64,000 nt of DNA, from NCBI RefSeq assembly GCF_042159835.1, contig NZ_JBBVGT010000002.1, positions 1,922,001-1,986,000 of the forward strand, read 5' to 3'. Numbering within the stretch: the first letter of the stretch is position 1; every line of letters starts with the position of its first letter. The notes below the pieces were generated by a model. It did no database searches, had not been told where the DNA came from, and worked only from the letters and a program-made list of their open reading frames with translations. Position numbers and translations under genes: made by a program. This document shows positions 8,233 through 17,833 of this stretch, piece after piece. Source of the DNA: Albibacterium profundi (lineage in GTDB: Bacteria; Bacteroidota; Bacteroidia; Sphingobacteriales; Sphingobacteriaceae).

Positions 8233-10077
8233 ATGGCGTATAAAAGCTTAGAGGCCTGTGTTCAGGATTTAGAGAAAAATGGGCACCTAATTCGAATAAA
8301 AGAAGAGGTTGATCCATTTTTGGAGATGGCAGCTATCCACGTGCGAGTATATGAGAATCAAGGCCCGGCACTTTTCTTTGAGAACATCAAGGGAAGCGAC
8401 TTTCCTGCAGTGTCTAATTTATTTGGAACGATTGAGCGTTCACGCTATCTTTTTCGCGACACCTTGGAACATGTTAAACACTTGGTGGAATTGCGATCTG
8501 AACCGTTGAAAGGCGTAAAGTCTCCCTTTAAATCATTACGTTCACTAGGAGTAGCTCTTGGCGCACTTCCATTGAAATATCGATCTAAAGCACCGATTTT
8601 ATTCGGCAAAACACAAATCGATAAATTGCCTCAAATTGTTAACTGGCCTGATGATGGAGGAGCATTTGTGACGATGCCGCAAGTTTATACCGAAGATGTT
8701 GGAAGGCCAGGTCCAATGAATGCTAACCTCGGAATGTATCGCATTCAACTGGGTGGCAATGATTATATTCCTAATGAGGAGATTGGCCTACATTATCAAT
8801 TGCACCGCGGCATCGGTGTTCATCAGACGAAAGCTAATCGACTTGGAAAGCCATTAAAAGTGAGTGTTTTTGTCGGTGGTCCCCCCGCTCACCCATTGGC
8901 GGCGGTTATGCCGCTTCCTGAAGGGTTGCCTGAATTAACCTTTGCTGGCGTATTAGGGAATAGGAGGTTTCGGTATTTCTATGATGAGGATGGTTTCTGT
9001 ATATCTGCTGATGCCGACTTCGTAATTACTGGCACCGTGTATCCCAACGACAATAAGCCGGAAGGGCCTTTTGGGGATCACCTGGGTTACTACAGCTTAG
9101 TTCATCCTTTTCCGGTTATGAAAGTGCATAATGTCTATCATAAGAAAAATCCGATCTGGTCATTCACGGTAGTAGGTAGACCGCCCCAGGAAGATACCAG
9201 CTTTGGAGCGCTAATCCATGAAATAACCGGTTCGGCGATACCAAAAGAGATTGACGGGCTACGTGCGGTCCACGCTGTCGATGCAGCTGGTGTGCACCCA
9301 TTGCTTTTTGCGATTGGAAGTGAGCGTTATACCCCGTATCTAAAAGAAAAACGCCCACAGGAAACATTAACGATAGCGAATCAAATATTGGGCAAGAATC
9401 AATTGAGTTTAGCCAAGTTTCTTTTTATTTCTTCCTATGACGATAATCCTAGTTTGGATATTCACGATGTTCCGGCGTTCTTTCAACACATTTTGGAAAG
9501 GATAGACCCGACAAGAGACTTACATTTTCAAACAAGGACAACAATTGATACACTTGATTACACCGGTGATGGGTTAAATTCCGGATCTAAAGTCGTTATA
9601 GCGGGCGTTGGCGATAAAAAACGAGAATTGACCATCGAACTTCCTGGAGACTTCCCGACGATTAGAGGCTTTAGTGATTCCAGGTTCGTCATGCCCGGCG
9701 TTCTGGCGGTAGAGACTGTCCCATTCACAAGTTATGAAGACGCAGAGACGAATATCAGTGCTTACGCTGATATTTTGAAGGATAAGATGTCTATATTAAG
9801 AGGCATCACTCTAATTGTATTGTGTGACAACGCAGATTTTGTGGCCGAAAATGTAAATAATTTTGTTTGGGTAACTTTTACTCGAAGTAACCCTTCTCAT
9901 GATATATACGGTGTCGATAGTTTTACAGAGCATAAGCATTGGGGTTGTCATGGCCCGGTAATCATTGATGCACGAAGGAAACCTCATCACGCCCCTGAGT
10001 TGATAAAAGATCCGGTTGTTGAAAGCCGGATTGATAAACTGGGAGCCGCAGGTGGATCTTTATATGGAATAATATAG
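8233..10077 (+). CDS. UbiD-family decarboxylase
   Basis: Member of the UbiD family of prenylated-FMN-dependent (de)carboxylases, 614 residues. Visible family features are NANLGMYRIQ near residue 160-175, GGPPAHPLAAVMPLPEG, and the active-site region PEGPFGDHLGYYS from about residue 276, which carries the conserved acidic residue. The C-terminal region has VTFTRSNPSHDIYG. In quinone synthesis such enzymes decarboxylate the prenylated or naphthoate ring, but the substrate here is not settled by sequence, and no ubiX-like partner (the prFMN synthase) is in the window. It follows the dCMP deaminase after 51 bases. Confidence 0.85.
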   Translation: MAYKSLEACVQDLEKNGHLIRIKEEVDPFLEMAAIHVRVYENQGPALFFENIKGSDFPAVSNLFGTIERSRYLFRDTLEHVKHLVELRSEPLKGVKSPFKSLRSLGVALGALPLKYRSKAPILFGKTQIDKLPQIVNWPDDGGAFVTMPQVYTEDVGRPGPMNANLGMYRIQLGGNDYIPNEEIGLHYQLHRGIGVHQTKANRLGKPLKVSVFVGGPPAHPLAAVMPLPEGLPELTFAGVLGNRRFRYFYDEDGFCISADADFVITGTVYPNDNKPEGPFGDHLGYYSLVHPFPVMKVHNVYHKKNPIWSFTVVGRPPQEDTSFGALIHEITGSAIPKEIDGLRAVHAVDAAGVHPLLFAIGSERYTPYLKEKRPQETLTIANQILGKNQLSLAKFLFISSYDDNPSLDIHDVPAFFQHILERIDPTRDLHFQTRTTIDTLDYTGDGLNSGSKVVIAGVGDKKRELTIELPGDFPTIRGFSDSRFVMPGVLAVETVPFTSYEDAETNISAYADILKDKMSILRGITLIVLCDNADFVAENVNNFVWVTFTRSNPSHDIYGVDSFTEHKHWGCHGPVIIDARRKPHHAPELIKDPVVESRIDKLGAAGGSLYGII

Positions 10078-10136
10078 ATTTTTATTTGGACTCATTACAA
10101 ATAAACTATATATTCGCACCCAGATAATGGGAATAT

Positions 10137-10526
10137 ATGTGCATCCAGTTTAATCAACTAGAAGAATTATATAAGTCGGATATTGGTGAATTCTACCAGT
10201 GTAGTTTTAATAATTGCTATTGTCTCAAGTTTAGAGGCGAACAGTTCGCGCTTACAGTATCCGATTTCCTTTGTTTCAAAAAGGAAATAGACGCCATTGA
10301 TATTGTTTCTCTCTTAAACGACTCTACAAGTCGGTCTGACGTTGTCATTATTCATTCGTTTCGAACGAAACGGTTTCTCCTTTTGAATACATTAGAGCTT
10401 ATACAGCTGAAAGAACTCTTGGCTGCTGCGAAGTTTATGATTGAGTTGAACAGCGTGATTCACGAATGTTTCAGCACACCATTTACTTGTCCTTTGGTTG
10501 ATCAGCATCTTCATGCGAATCAGTAG
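10137..10526 (+). CDS. Small conserved Bacteroidota protein (possibly DUF6686)
   Basis: A 129-residue cytoplasmic protein with no signal peptide or membrane segment. It is Cys-rich near the N-terminus (YQCSFNNCYCLKF) with an alternating strand pattern and a helical C-terminal half. It resembles the small DUF6686-type proteins of Bacteroidota in layout, but I hold this only loosely. It sits between ubiD and ferritin on the same strand. I cannot assign a function. Confidence 0.6.
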   Translation: MCIQFNQLEELYKSDIGEFYQCSFNNCYCLKFRGEQFALTVSDFLCFKKEIDAIDIVSLLNDSTSRSDVVIIHSFRTKRFLLLNTLELIQLKELLAAAKFMIELNSVIHECFSTPFTCPLVDQHLHANQ

Positions 10527-10603
10527 AATGTAAAAACAAGCGTTTTCTTAATTAGATTGAATTTGTATTACGTTTATAGTTAACAAATTAGCTTGTTGTT
10601 TGT

Positions 10604-10611
10604 TATTTTTG
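10604..10611 (+). promoter_or_regulatory. Promoter -7 element (TAttTTTG) for ferritin
   Basis: It matches TAnnTTTG and lies 45 bases before the ferritin ATG at 10657. No iron-responsive operator could be recognised. Confidence 0.55.
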
Positions 10612-10656
10612 TACTATACAAACACGATGTAGTGTTGTAGTTAATAAATAGCAATC

Positions 10657-11184
10657 ATGAAAGATTTACTTCGTTTAAAAACGTCACTTCGAGAAGATAT
10701 AGAAAATTTATTGAATGAGCAGATCCAACTAGAGGCCCATTCTTCATCGGTTTATCTAGCTATGTCCTCATGGTGTGATGATCAAGGCTTGGACTTTAGC
10801 TCTGGTTTTTTTGAAAGACAGTCTGCCGAAGAAAGGCAACATATGTTGAAGATTTTCAAATATGTTAATGATCGCGGAGGTAGAGCTGTCTCGCCAGAAA
10901 TAAAAAATATTCCTAACGACTTTGAGTCATTTAGGTCTGTATTTGAATCGGCTTTGGAACAGGAGATGCATGTAACACAACAGCTGAATAATATTGCTGA
11001 CAAATGCATGAAATCCAAAGATTACGTGACGTTTCAATTCTTACAATGGTTCTTAGAAGAGCAAATTGAAGAAGAATACGTTGCAAGACGAATTTTGGAG
11101 ATGTTTGATGTCATCGGCGAAGAAGGGACTGGTCGCTGGGAAATTGATAAACATGTACAAAAGGTTGCTTACGAGGAAGAGTAA
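10657..11184 (+). CDS. ftnA: Bacterial non-haem ferritin
   Basis: Iron-storage ferritin that oxidises Fe(II) and stores the mineral in a 24-subunit shell. By alignment to FtnA-type proteins the ferroxidase ligands are present: Glu26 (LNEQIQLEAHSS), Glu59 and His62 (AEERQHM), a Glu in ALEQEMHVT, and the Gln/Glu pair in FLEEQIEEEYV. Length 175 residues is normal. It has its own promoter and terminator, so it is a single-gene unit. A large outer-membrane barrel gene follows, but the terminator between them argues against one operon. Confidence 0.93.
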   Translation: MKDLLRLKTSLREDIENLLNEQIQLEAHSSSVYLAMSSWCDDQGLDFSSGFFERQSAEERQHMLKIFKYVNDRGGRAVSPEIKNIPNDFESFRSVFESALEQEMHVTQQLNNIADKCMKSKDYVTFQFLQWFLEEQIEEEYVARRILEMFDVIGEEGTGRWEIDKHVQKVAYEEE

Positions 11185-11195
11185 TCAGCAATACC

Positions 11196-11251
11196 TAATA
11201 CAAAAGAAAAGGGGCGTTATTTTCGAATGACGACCCTTTTCTTTTGTATTA
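11196..11251 (+). terminator. Intrinsic terminator after ferritin, 18-bp stem
   Basis: Arms 11196-11213 and 11234-11251 are perfectly complementary. The loop can add a small inner hairpin with a G-U pair. The right arm contains T-rich stretches, as in a terminator. Confidence 0.85.
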
Positions 11252-11342
11252 GAACAAAGAAAGTTCTATATTTCGACAAATTCGATAACGCTAAATATTT
11301 TTACCATATGATGAAATCTTGACCTAATTTTTGATACTCTTT

Positions 11343-14048
11343 ATGCGTTTCAGTATATGTTTCTTTTTAATCTCTTTGTCGTTTCTGAGCTATGGTCAGC
11401 AAACGAGATCGGTTAGTGGAACTGTACAGGATACCGCGAATGTGAACTTAGATGGGGTAACAGTCAGACTAGTATCGGTTTCTGATACATTAACTACAAC
11501 TACTGATGCGGATGGAACGTTTTATTTTGATCGTGTAACTTCCTCTGAATTTCGTTTAGTCTTTAGCTTATTTGGTTTTCAACTGCAAGACAATTTTTAC
11601 AGGGTGAATCCATTATACCTAACTAACCAACTAATAACCGTTATATTACAGCCACAGCGGAATATTTTAAAGGAGGTTGTAGTATTCGCGGTTCCCATAG
11701 AGATAAGAGGAGATACTGTTCAGTATAATGCGGCAGCCTACCAATACGGAGAGGGTGCGTTATTAGAGGAGCTATTAAAAAAACTGCAAGGTGTTGAAGT
11801 AAAACGATCCGGGAGAGTGGTTGCCCACGGTGTTCCAGTCTCACGTATAAAAGTTAACAATAAAGAGTTTTTTGGTGGTGATGTGTTAACTGCGACAAGG
11901 AATTTACCCGCTGAAATCATTGAGAATGTTCAAATAATAGACGATTATGGCGATCAAGCTAATTTTACTGGAATAAAAAATTCGTCACCAGAAAAAATCA
12001 TCAATATTACAATAAAAGAAGATCGGAATCGCGGAATGTTTGGTCAGGTGACGACCGGTTTGGGTACCGATCATAGGTATATTGGAAGTGTATCAGCAAA
12101 CAGTTTTGATAATGACAAGCAACTATCCGTTTTAGGATCTGTAAATAATACCAATGCGAGCTTATTCAGTTTCGGTGATATAACTGGGGCTGGCGGCCGA
12201 GAAAGTAGTAGTTCAGATCTAAGCAGTATGATAGAAATGGATGATGGAATCAACAGGACTAATTCCGTGGGTATGAATTTCCGAAATACACTTTCTGAAA
12301 AAATCACCATGTATGGTGGTTACGTCTTTGTAAACCGGACTAATGAAACATACGGGACGACTGATATTACGAGTAATTTTCAATCTGGAGCAATTGTCAG
12401 CGAAGAGACCAGCAACTTACATTCTGTTAACGATCGTCATAGCCTTACGTGGAATGTCGAATCTAAATTATCTGATCGTACCTATCTGAAAATTAGTCCT
12501 ACACTAACCTATCAGACGAATGATGGAGATTCAGATGGAGTCAGTACAGTTGAAAACGGACTTCTGACCACTTCTGGACAAATTTCGAGTATTGATGAAT
12601 CGTTTACTCCTCGAGGTGAACTAGATATGTTTTTTAACCATCGATTTAAAAAAGAGGGTCGGCGTTTTAGTATGACAGTGCACGGGGACCTAAGCGAAGA
12701 TGATAAAGAAAATAGTGTTAGTGAATATAACGTTCATATAGATTCAAGTTATGCTGCTCCGTTGAGAAGAATAGAACGGTATAGTCAGTCGCTATTTAAT
12801 GATCGAGATGTGAAGAATTTTTCCTTGCGGGCTTCTTATATTGAGCCGATTGGTGAAAAAAGTCTTATTGAGATAAACTATGAACATACTTATGCGTCAT
12901 ATAAGAATAGTAGAAAGACGTTTAACATAGGTAGCTTTGGTGCGAATACGCCGGTGTCTGACTCTACGATATTGGACTACGCGTATCAGTACCAACTAAA
13001 TCGCGCCGGCTTTAATTTTCAATATAATGATGACCGAACAACCTATACAATAGGCTTTGGACTACAACCAACAAGGCTCGTCGGTTATTATACTCATAGT
13101 CCAGATACTGCTACAAATAAGAATTATCTGAATTTTGTTCCCAGCTTGCGGGTGGCCTACAAAATCAATAAATTCAGTAATTTTTCTATCCATTATCAGG
13201 GAAGGAACAATCAGCCAGATTTTGCTCAAATACAACCAGTCCAAGATCGCACGAATTCGCAAAATATTATTTTTGGTAATCCATTATTAAAGAGTGAGTT
13301 CATTAATCAATTAAGCTTGCAGTATCGAAGTTTTGCACTTAAATCAGGAAACTCTTTTTTTAGCAGCCTTACGTTTCAAAATATTAAGGACAAAATTGTC
13401 GTTAATCGAGTATCGGTTCCGAATACTACAAAGCAATGGACCAGCTACCAGAATACCTCTGGGTATTTTGATGCGAATGCCTATTATTTGTATTCACTTT
13501 CATTAATTGAAGAGGTATTAAATGTAAACTTTAGTGGTTCGGCGATATACACCAATAATATATCCTATATTAATTTTCAAAAAAACAAAGGAAGATATTT
13601 GGTGTATACTCAGGGGCTCCAAGCTTCCGTGATGCAAGACGATTGGCTCGATATCGATTTTCGAGGATCCTATACTCTTAACCACACTAGTAATTCACTC
13701 GTTTCTCTACATGATAATGTTGCTAGTACGTGGATGTTCGGTGTAGGGGGAAAGACGTATTTTGGGAAATGGGCATTCAGCTTTGATATATCGCAACGCG
13801 TCAATAATGGGTATAGCGACTTTATTAACGCTAACCCAACCTTGTTGAATGCATATTTTGAGAGAACATTCTTGAAAAACAATCGAGGAGCAATACGAAT
13901 TCAGGCTTACGATTTGTTTAATCAAAACACGGGCTTTAGTCACGATGTTTATGGGAATGAGACTTATCAAACAAGAAACAATAGGTTGGGAAGATATTTT
14001 TTGGTTTCATTGAATTTCCGATTGCAAAAGTTCCCAGACCTTAAATAA
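11343..14048 (+). CDS. Outer-membrane beta-barrel protein with carboxypeptidase-regulatory-like domain
   Basis: Large TonB-receptor-like outer-membrane protein, about 901 residues. The frame is open from a TTG at 11331, but the ATG at 11343 gives a clean signal peptide ending SYGQ, so I use it. Next comes a carboxypeptidase-regulatory-like beta-sandwich (about residues 22-110, SGTVQDTANVNLDGVTVRLV), then a plug-like part (LLKKLQGVEVKRSGRVV, ENVQIIDDYGDQANFTG), then a long barrel. It matches the outer-membrane beta-barrel family with a degenerate plug rather than classical SusC: there is no SusD partner and the SusC plug signature is missing. Substrate unknown. Confidence 0.85.
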   Translation: MRFSICFFLISLSFLSYGQQTRSVSGTVQDTANVNLDGVTVRLVSVSDTLTTTTDADGTFYFDRVTSSEFRLVFSLFGFQLQDNFYRVNPLYLTNQLITVILQPQRNILKEVVVFAVPIEIRGDTVQYNAAAYQYGEGALLEELLKKLQGVEVKRSGRVVAHGVPVSRIKVNNKEFFGGDVLTATRNLPAEIIENVQIIDDYGDQANFTGIKNSSPEKIINITIKEDRNRGMFGQVTTGLGTDHRYIGSVSANSFDNDKQLSVLGSVNNTNASLFSFGDITGAGGRESSSSDLSSMIEMDDGINRTNSVGMNFRNTLSEKITMYGGYVFVNRTNETYGTTDITSNFQSGAIVSEETSNLHSVNDRHSLTWNVESKLSDRTYLKISPTLTYQTNDGDSDGVSTVENGLLTTSGQISSIDESFTPRGELDMFFNHRFKKEGRRFSMTVHGDLSEDDKENSVSEYNVHIDSSYAAPLRRIERYSQSLFNDRDVKNFSLRASYIEPIGEKSLIEINYEHTYASYKNSRKTFNIGSFGANTPVSDSTILDYAYQYQLNRAGFNFQYNDDRTTYTIGFGLQPTRLVGYYTHSPDTATNKNYLNFVPSLRVAYKINKFSNFSIHYQGRNNQPDFAQIQPVQDRTNSQNIIFGNPLLKSEFINQLSLQYRSFALKSGNSFFSSLTFQNIKDKIVVNRVSVPNTTKQWTSYQNTSGYFDANAYYLYSLSLIEEVLNVNFSGSAIYTNNISYINFQKNKGRYLVYTQGLQASVMQDDWLDIDFRGSYTLNHTSNSLVSLHDNVASTWMFGVGGKTYFGKWAFSFDISQRVNNGYSDFINANPTLLNAYFERTFLKNNRGAIRIQAYDLFNQNTGFSHDVYGNETYQTRNNRLGRYFLVSLNFRLQKFPDLK

Positions 14049-14065
14049 CATGAAAGTTATACCAC

Positions 14066-15034
14066 ATGAAAGTAATACAATATGACCGACCGGGTGAGGC
14101 GGATGTTTTATATGTTGCTGAGCTAAGCTCCTTAATATGTCAGCGAACAGAAGTATTAATTCAAGTGATGGCTTCAGGCATCAACCGGCCCGATATCTTT
14201 CAACGACGAGGGAACTATAATGCACCTGAGGGAACTGTGCAAAATGTGCCTGGGTTAGAGCTGAGCGGGATTGTGACAAAAGTTGGGGATGGCGTCAGCC
14301 GGTGGAAAGTCGGCGACGAAGTATGTGCTATTGTCAGTGGCGGAGCGTATTCTAGTATGATATGTGTGGACGAAAGCTTATGTATGCGAAAGCCATCCAA
14401 TCTCTCATTTATTGAGGCTGCTTCATTGCCTGAGACCGTATTAACGGTATGGCATAATTTATTTCAGCGCGGGAGGCTGTCGGCTGGTGAACATGTTTTA
14501 GTGCATGGTGGTAGTGGTGGAATCGGAATTACAGCTATACAATTAGCCCAGATTTTTGGAAGTTACGTATACGTTACAGCTGGATCCGCTAGAAAATGTG
14601 AGATATGTATGGAGTTAGGTGCTACCGAAGCAATAAACTACAATGAAGAAGACTTCGAGGATGTATTGAACAGTCAGCGAATCGATGTCATATTAGATAT
14701 CATTGGCGGTGCTTATTTTGAAAAAAATATACGCATCCTTCACGATGACGGAAGACTCGTCAATATAAACGCTGTCGACGGTGCCCGGGTGACGCTTAAT
14801 ATCATGCGAGTGATGCAAAAACGACTATCAGTTTCGGGGAGTACGCTAAGGAATCGTGATATAGAATTTAAAAGCTCTCTTTGTCGAGAAGTAGAGAAGT
14901 ATGTGTGGCCAAAAATAATTAATGGTCAATTTAGGCCGATTGTTGATCGTGTATTTTCATATGACCAAGTCGTAGAGGCACATCGGTATATGGAGAGTGG
15001 ACAACATTTCGGAAAAATTGTATTGACATGGTAA
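14066..15034 (+). CDS. NAD(P)H quinone oxidoreductase, zinc-independent MDR family (PIG3-like)
   Basis: Medium-chain dehydrogenase/reductase, 322 residues, with the GroES-like N-terminal fold (NRPDIFQRRGNYNAPEG, PGLELSGIVTKVG) and a Rossmann domain with VHGGSGGIGITAIQLAQ at about residues 147-163. The zinc-ligand pattern of alcohol dehydrogenases is missing, which fits the quinone oxidoreductase/PIG3 branch. That branch reduces quinones or enones with NADPH. It lies 17 bases after the barrel gene and just before guaA. The physiological substrate is unknown. Confidence 0.88.
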   Translation: MKVIQYDRPGEADVLYVAELSSLICQRTEVLIQVMASGINRPDIFQRRGNYNAPEGTVQNVPGLELSGIVTKVGDGVSRWKVGDEVCAIVSGGAYSSMICVDESLCMRKPSNLSFIEAASLPETVLTVWHNLFQRGRLSAGEHVLVHGGSGGIGITAIQLAQIFGSYVYVTAGSARKCEICMELGATEAINYNEEDFEDVLNSQRIDVILDIIGGAYFEKNIRILHDDGRLVNINAVDGARVTLNIMRVMQKRLSVSGSTLRNRDIEFKSSLCREVEKYVWPKIINGQFRPIVDRVFSYDQVVEAHRYMESGQHFGKIVLTW

Positions 15035-15053
15035 GTGAATCAATAGGATTTCC

Positions 15054-15061
15054 TAACTTTG
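15054..15061 (+). promoter_or_regulatory. Possible -7 element (TAacTTTG) directly before guaA
   Basis: An exact TAnnTTTG match that ends only 5 bases before the chosen guaA ATG (15067). If used, transcription would begin at about the start codon. No -33 element at the right spacing was found, so a chance match is possible. Confidence 0.35.
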
Positions 15062-15066
15062 AGCCC

Positions 15067-16617
15067 ATGCAAGAAAAGATTATTATCCTCGATTTCGGGT
15101 CGCAATACACCCAGTTAATAGCTCGTAGAGTAAGGGAGTTAAACGTCTATTGTGAGATTCATCCCTTTAACAATCCACCTGCAATAGGAGCGGATGTGAA
15201 GGGTGTTATCTTGTCCGGGAGCCCGTATTCAGTTCATCAGGAGGATGCTCCTGCATTTGATTTTTCACACGTTCACGGTAGCTTACCATTATTAGGTGTG
15301 TGTTATGGAGCTCAGTACATGGCGAGTCATTCAGGGGGGACGGTCACGCCTTCTGAAATTCGGGAATATGGTAGAGCTAACTTACAGTTCGTTGACGATA
15401 CCAATCCTCTTTTTAGTAATATTCAATCAAACTCACAAGTATGGATGTCACACGGTGACACGATCTCCGAACTTCCTTCGAATTTTAGTATTATAGCGAG
15501 TACGAATCATGTTCGCGTTGCGGCATATCAAGTTGACGGTACACAGACTTATGGTATTCAGTTTCATCCCGAAGTCACCCATAGTATGGATGGAAGAACA
15601 TTGCTAGAGAATTTCTTAGTTAATATTTGCAAATGTAGCCAGGATTGGACACCGGATGCTTTTGTAGAGGAGACTGTTAGTACGCTAAAAAAGGAATTGG
15701 GAAATGATCATGTGATTCTTGCTTTATCTGGCGGGGTTGATTCTTCTGTTGCTGCCGTGTTATTACATCAGGCAATTGGCGAACGTTTGCATTGTGTATT
15801 CGTCGATAATGGATTGTTGAGAAAGAATGAATTCGAACAAGTGCTTGATTCTTATAAACATATGGGTCTAAACATCAAAGGTGTTGACGCAAAAGAAAGA
15901 TTTTATAAGCAGTTAGAAGGCGTTAAAGATCCAGAGAGAAAAAGGAAAATTATCGGCGGCATGTTTATTGATGTGTTTGACGACGCAGCGCATGAGGTTG
16001 ATAGTCAATTGGCGGACGGTGAGACGGTGAAATGGTTGGGACAGGGCACAATTTACCCTGACGTTATTGAGTCTATTTCAGTAAACGGTCCTTCAGCGAC
16101 GATCAAATCACACCACAATGTAGGTGGCTTACCTGATTTTATGAAACTGAAGGTTGTTGAGCCGTTGAAAACGTTGTTTAAAGACGAGGTAAGAAGAGTT
16201 GGTAAAGCTTTGAATATGGATCCTAGTATATTGGGTCGACATCCTTTTCCTGGTCCTGGTTTAGCAATCCGTATATTAGGAGATATTACGGCAGAAAAGG
16301 TGAGAATTTTACAGGAAGCAGATGCGATTTACATTCGCAACTTAAAGGAATCGGGTTGGTACGATCAGGTCTGGCAAGCTGGAGCTATTTTCCTCCCAGT
16401 CCAATCTGTAGGGGTTATGGGTGATGAAAGGACCTATGAACACGTGATTTGTTTACGAGCGGTGGGCTCTACAGACGGAATGACCGCCGATTGGATACAT
16501 TTGCCTTACGAGTTGCTATCGAAAATATCTAATGAAATAATTAATCATGTCAAAGGGATCAACAGAGTTGTATATGACATCAGTTCAAAACCACCAGCTA
16601 CGATCGAGTGGGAGTAG
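15067..16617 (+). CDS. guaA: GMP synthase (glutamine-hydrolysing)
   Basis: Converts XMP, glutamine and ATP to GMP, the last step of guanine nucleotide synthesis. The frame is open from an ATG at 15028, but family proteins begin like MQEKIIILDFGSQYTQLIAR, so I chose 15067 (516 residues). The amidotransferase domain has Cys in GVCYGAQ and His-Glu in IQFHPEVTHS. The ATP-pyrophosphatase P-loop is LALSGGVDSSVAA. The dimerisation domain has HPFPGPGLAIRILGD and the C-terminus ends KPPATIEWE, as usual. The 3' end overlaps the start of the next gene. Confidence 0.95.
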   Translation: MQEKIIILDFGSQYTQLIARRVRELNVYCEIHPFNNPPAIGADVKGVILSGSPYSVHQEDAPAFDFSHVHGSLPLLGVCYGAQYMASHSGGTVTPSEIREYGRANLQFVDDTNPLFSNIQSNSQVWMSHGDTISELPSNFSIIASTNHVRVAAYQVDGTQTYGIQFHPEVTHSMDGRTLLENFLVNICKCSQDWTPDAFVEETVSTLKKELGNDHVILALSGGVDSSVAAVLLHQAIGERLHCVFVDNGLLRKNEFEQVLDSYKHMGLNIKGVDAKERFYKQLEGVKDPERKRKIIGGMFIDVFDDAAHEVDSQLADGETVKWLGQGTIYPDVIESISVNGPSATIKSHHNVGGLPDFMKLKVVEPLKTLFKDEVRRVGKALNMDPSILGRHPFPGPGLAIRILGDITAEKVRILQEADAIYIRNLKESGWYDQVWQAGAIFLPVQSVGVMGDERTYEHVICLRAVGSTDGMTADWIHLPYELLSKISNEIINHVKGINRVVYDISSKPPATIEWE

Positions 16618-17815
16618 AGTACTTGTTGTTTTTGTACTGTTAGCATTTTTAAGCAGTTGTTCAATTTTCAAACCAACGCCCCCTCCGGTAATACCAGAAC
16701 CAAAAGAGGAACCGATAGAGCCGGAAGAACCAGTAGATACTGAGGAAGAGGTTGGAGTTGAGCCTGAAGTGAATTCGGTAGTTTTGCTGTTACCTTTTCA
16801 GTTGAATCGGATTGCCGGTGAGCCGAGTCGTGAAGACATACAGCGAACTTCGGTTCCTTTAGATTTTTATCAAGGATTTAAACTGGCAATGGATAATCTC
16901 ACACAGCGTGGGAACAATTTCAAGTTAACCGTTTTAGATTCTAGAGATAATGTAGCAGAAAATAGGCGTATTGCAGTCAGCCCCGAAGTACAGTCTGCTG
17001 ATTTAATAGTCGGACCGATATTCCCTCAAGAGATTTCTGCATTTTCCAGTGCTTCTAAGTTAGGTTATGCACTTCAGGTATCTCCCTTGGCCGCGACGAG
17101 CCCGTCTCAGTTCATGTCTCCAAATTTAGTGAGCTTAATTGCTCCTATCAATTTACACAGCTTCGGTATAGCCGACTATATAGAGGAGATATACAAACGG
17201 GATGATCATATTATTTTGATTAACAAAGCGGATGAAGAAAGTATCGAATTTCTTAGCCCGTTGAAAAGAAGTTTTTCGGAAAAGGGTATAAACTTTAAGG
17301 AAATTAATGATGTGGACCAAATTCGTGACTTGGTTAATCTCATTGGAAATAACATCATTGTGGTAGGATCCACGAATAAATATACGGTGAATTCAATTCT
17401 AACAGCGCTCGTTGATCTTAAAAATGAGCTAGATGTCAACATTGACCTATTTGGGCATCCGAGCTGGAGTAGGGGTTCTTTTGATACGTTTAACCTGGAG
17501 GTTCTAAATGCCAAAATATCTACATCTTTCTATGTGAATTCGGCTAAAGGAACTGTTCGAGATTTCCAACGTAAATATAAGGAACAATTTAAAATTGAAC
17601 CAACGGAGTATGCTTATAAGGGTTTTGATACCGGTTACTTCTTTGGCTATATGCTTGCCAAATATGGCCCAGAATATCCCGAACATTTATTAGAAGAAAC
17701 CTATGCGGGAGTGCAAACCGACTATCGGTTCGAGAAAGATTCACGGTGGGGTTATGTAAATACTTTCGTGCGAATATTGGAATTTAATGGCTTTAAATAT
17801 GTTCCGGTTAACTAA
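16574..17815 (+). CDS. Lipoprotein with type 1 periplasmic-binding-protein fold
   Basis: Predicted outer- or inner-membrane lipoprotein of about 413 residues. The lipobox FLSSC is followed by a Pro/Glu-rich linker (PTPPPVIPEPKEEPIEPEEP), and then a domain resembling periplasmic binding protein type 1 (VVLLLPFQLN, FYQGFKLAMDNL, LIVGPIFPQEISAFSS, and YKGFDTGYFFGYML near the end), as in LppC/amino-acid-binding proteins. Its start lies inside the 3' end of guaA. ATGs at 16547 and 16574 are both possible, and the second gives a more compact signal. Its role is unknown; other members of this fold work in cell-wall assembly or as sensors. Confidence 0.75.
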   Translation: MTSVQNHQLRSSGSRVLVVFVLLAFLSSCSIFKPTPPPVIPEPKEEPIEPEEPVDTEEEVGVEPEVNSVVLLLPFQLNRIAGEPSREDIQRTSVPLDFYQGFKLAMDNLTQRGNNFKLTVLDSRDNVAENRRIAVSPEVQSADLIVGPIFPQEISAFSSASKLGYALQVSPLAATSPSQFMSPNLVSLIAPINLHSFGIADYIEEIYKRDDHIILINKADEESIEFLSPLKRSFSEKGINFKEINDVDQIRDLVNLIGNNIIVVGSTNKYTVNSILTALVDLKNELDVNIDLFGHPSWSRGSFDTFNLEVLNAKISTSFYVNSAKGTVRDFQRKYKEQFKIEPTEYAYKGFDTGYFFGYMLAKYGPEYPEHLLEETYAGVQTDYRFEKDSRWGYVNTFVRILEFNGFKYVPVN

Positions 17816-17833
17816 AGGCCTAAACCCTGATTC

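Noticed and set aside
15028..15066. Upstream ATG of guaA overlapping the previous gene
   Set aside because: It adds 13 residues not found in the family, whose proteins begin at the second ATG.
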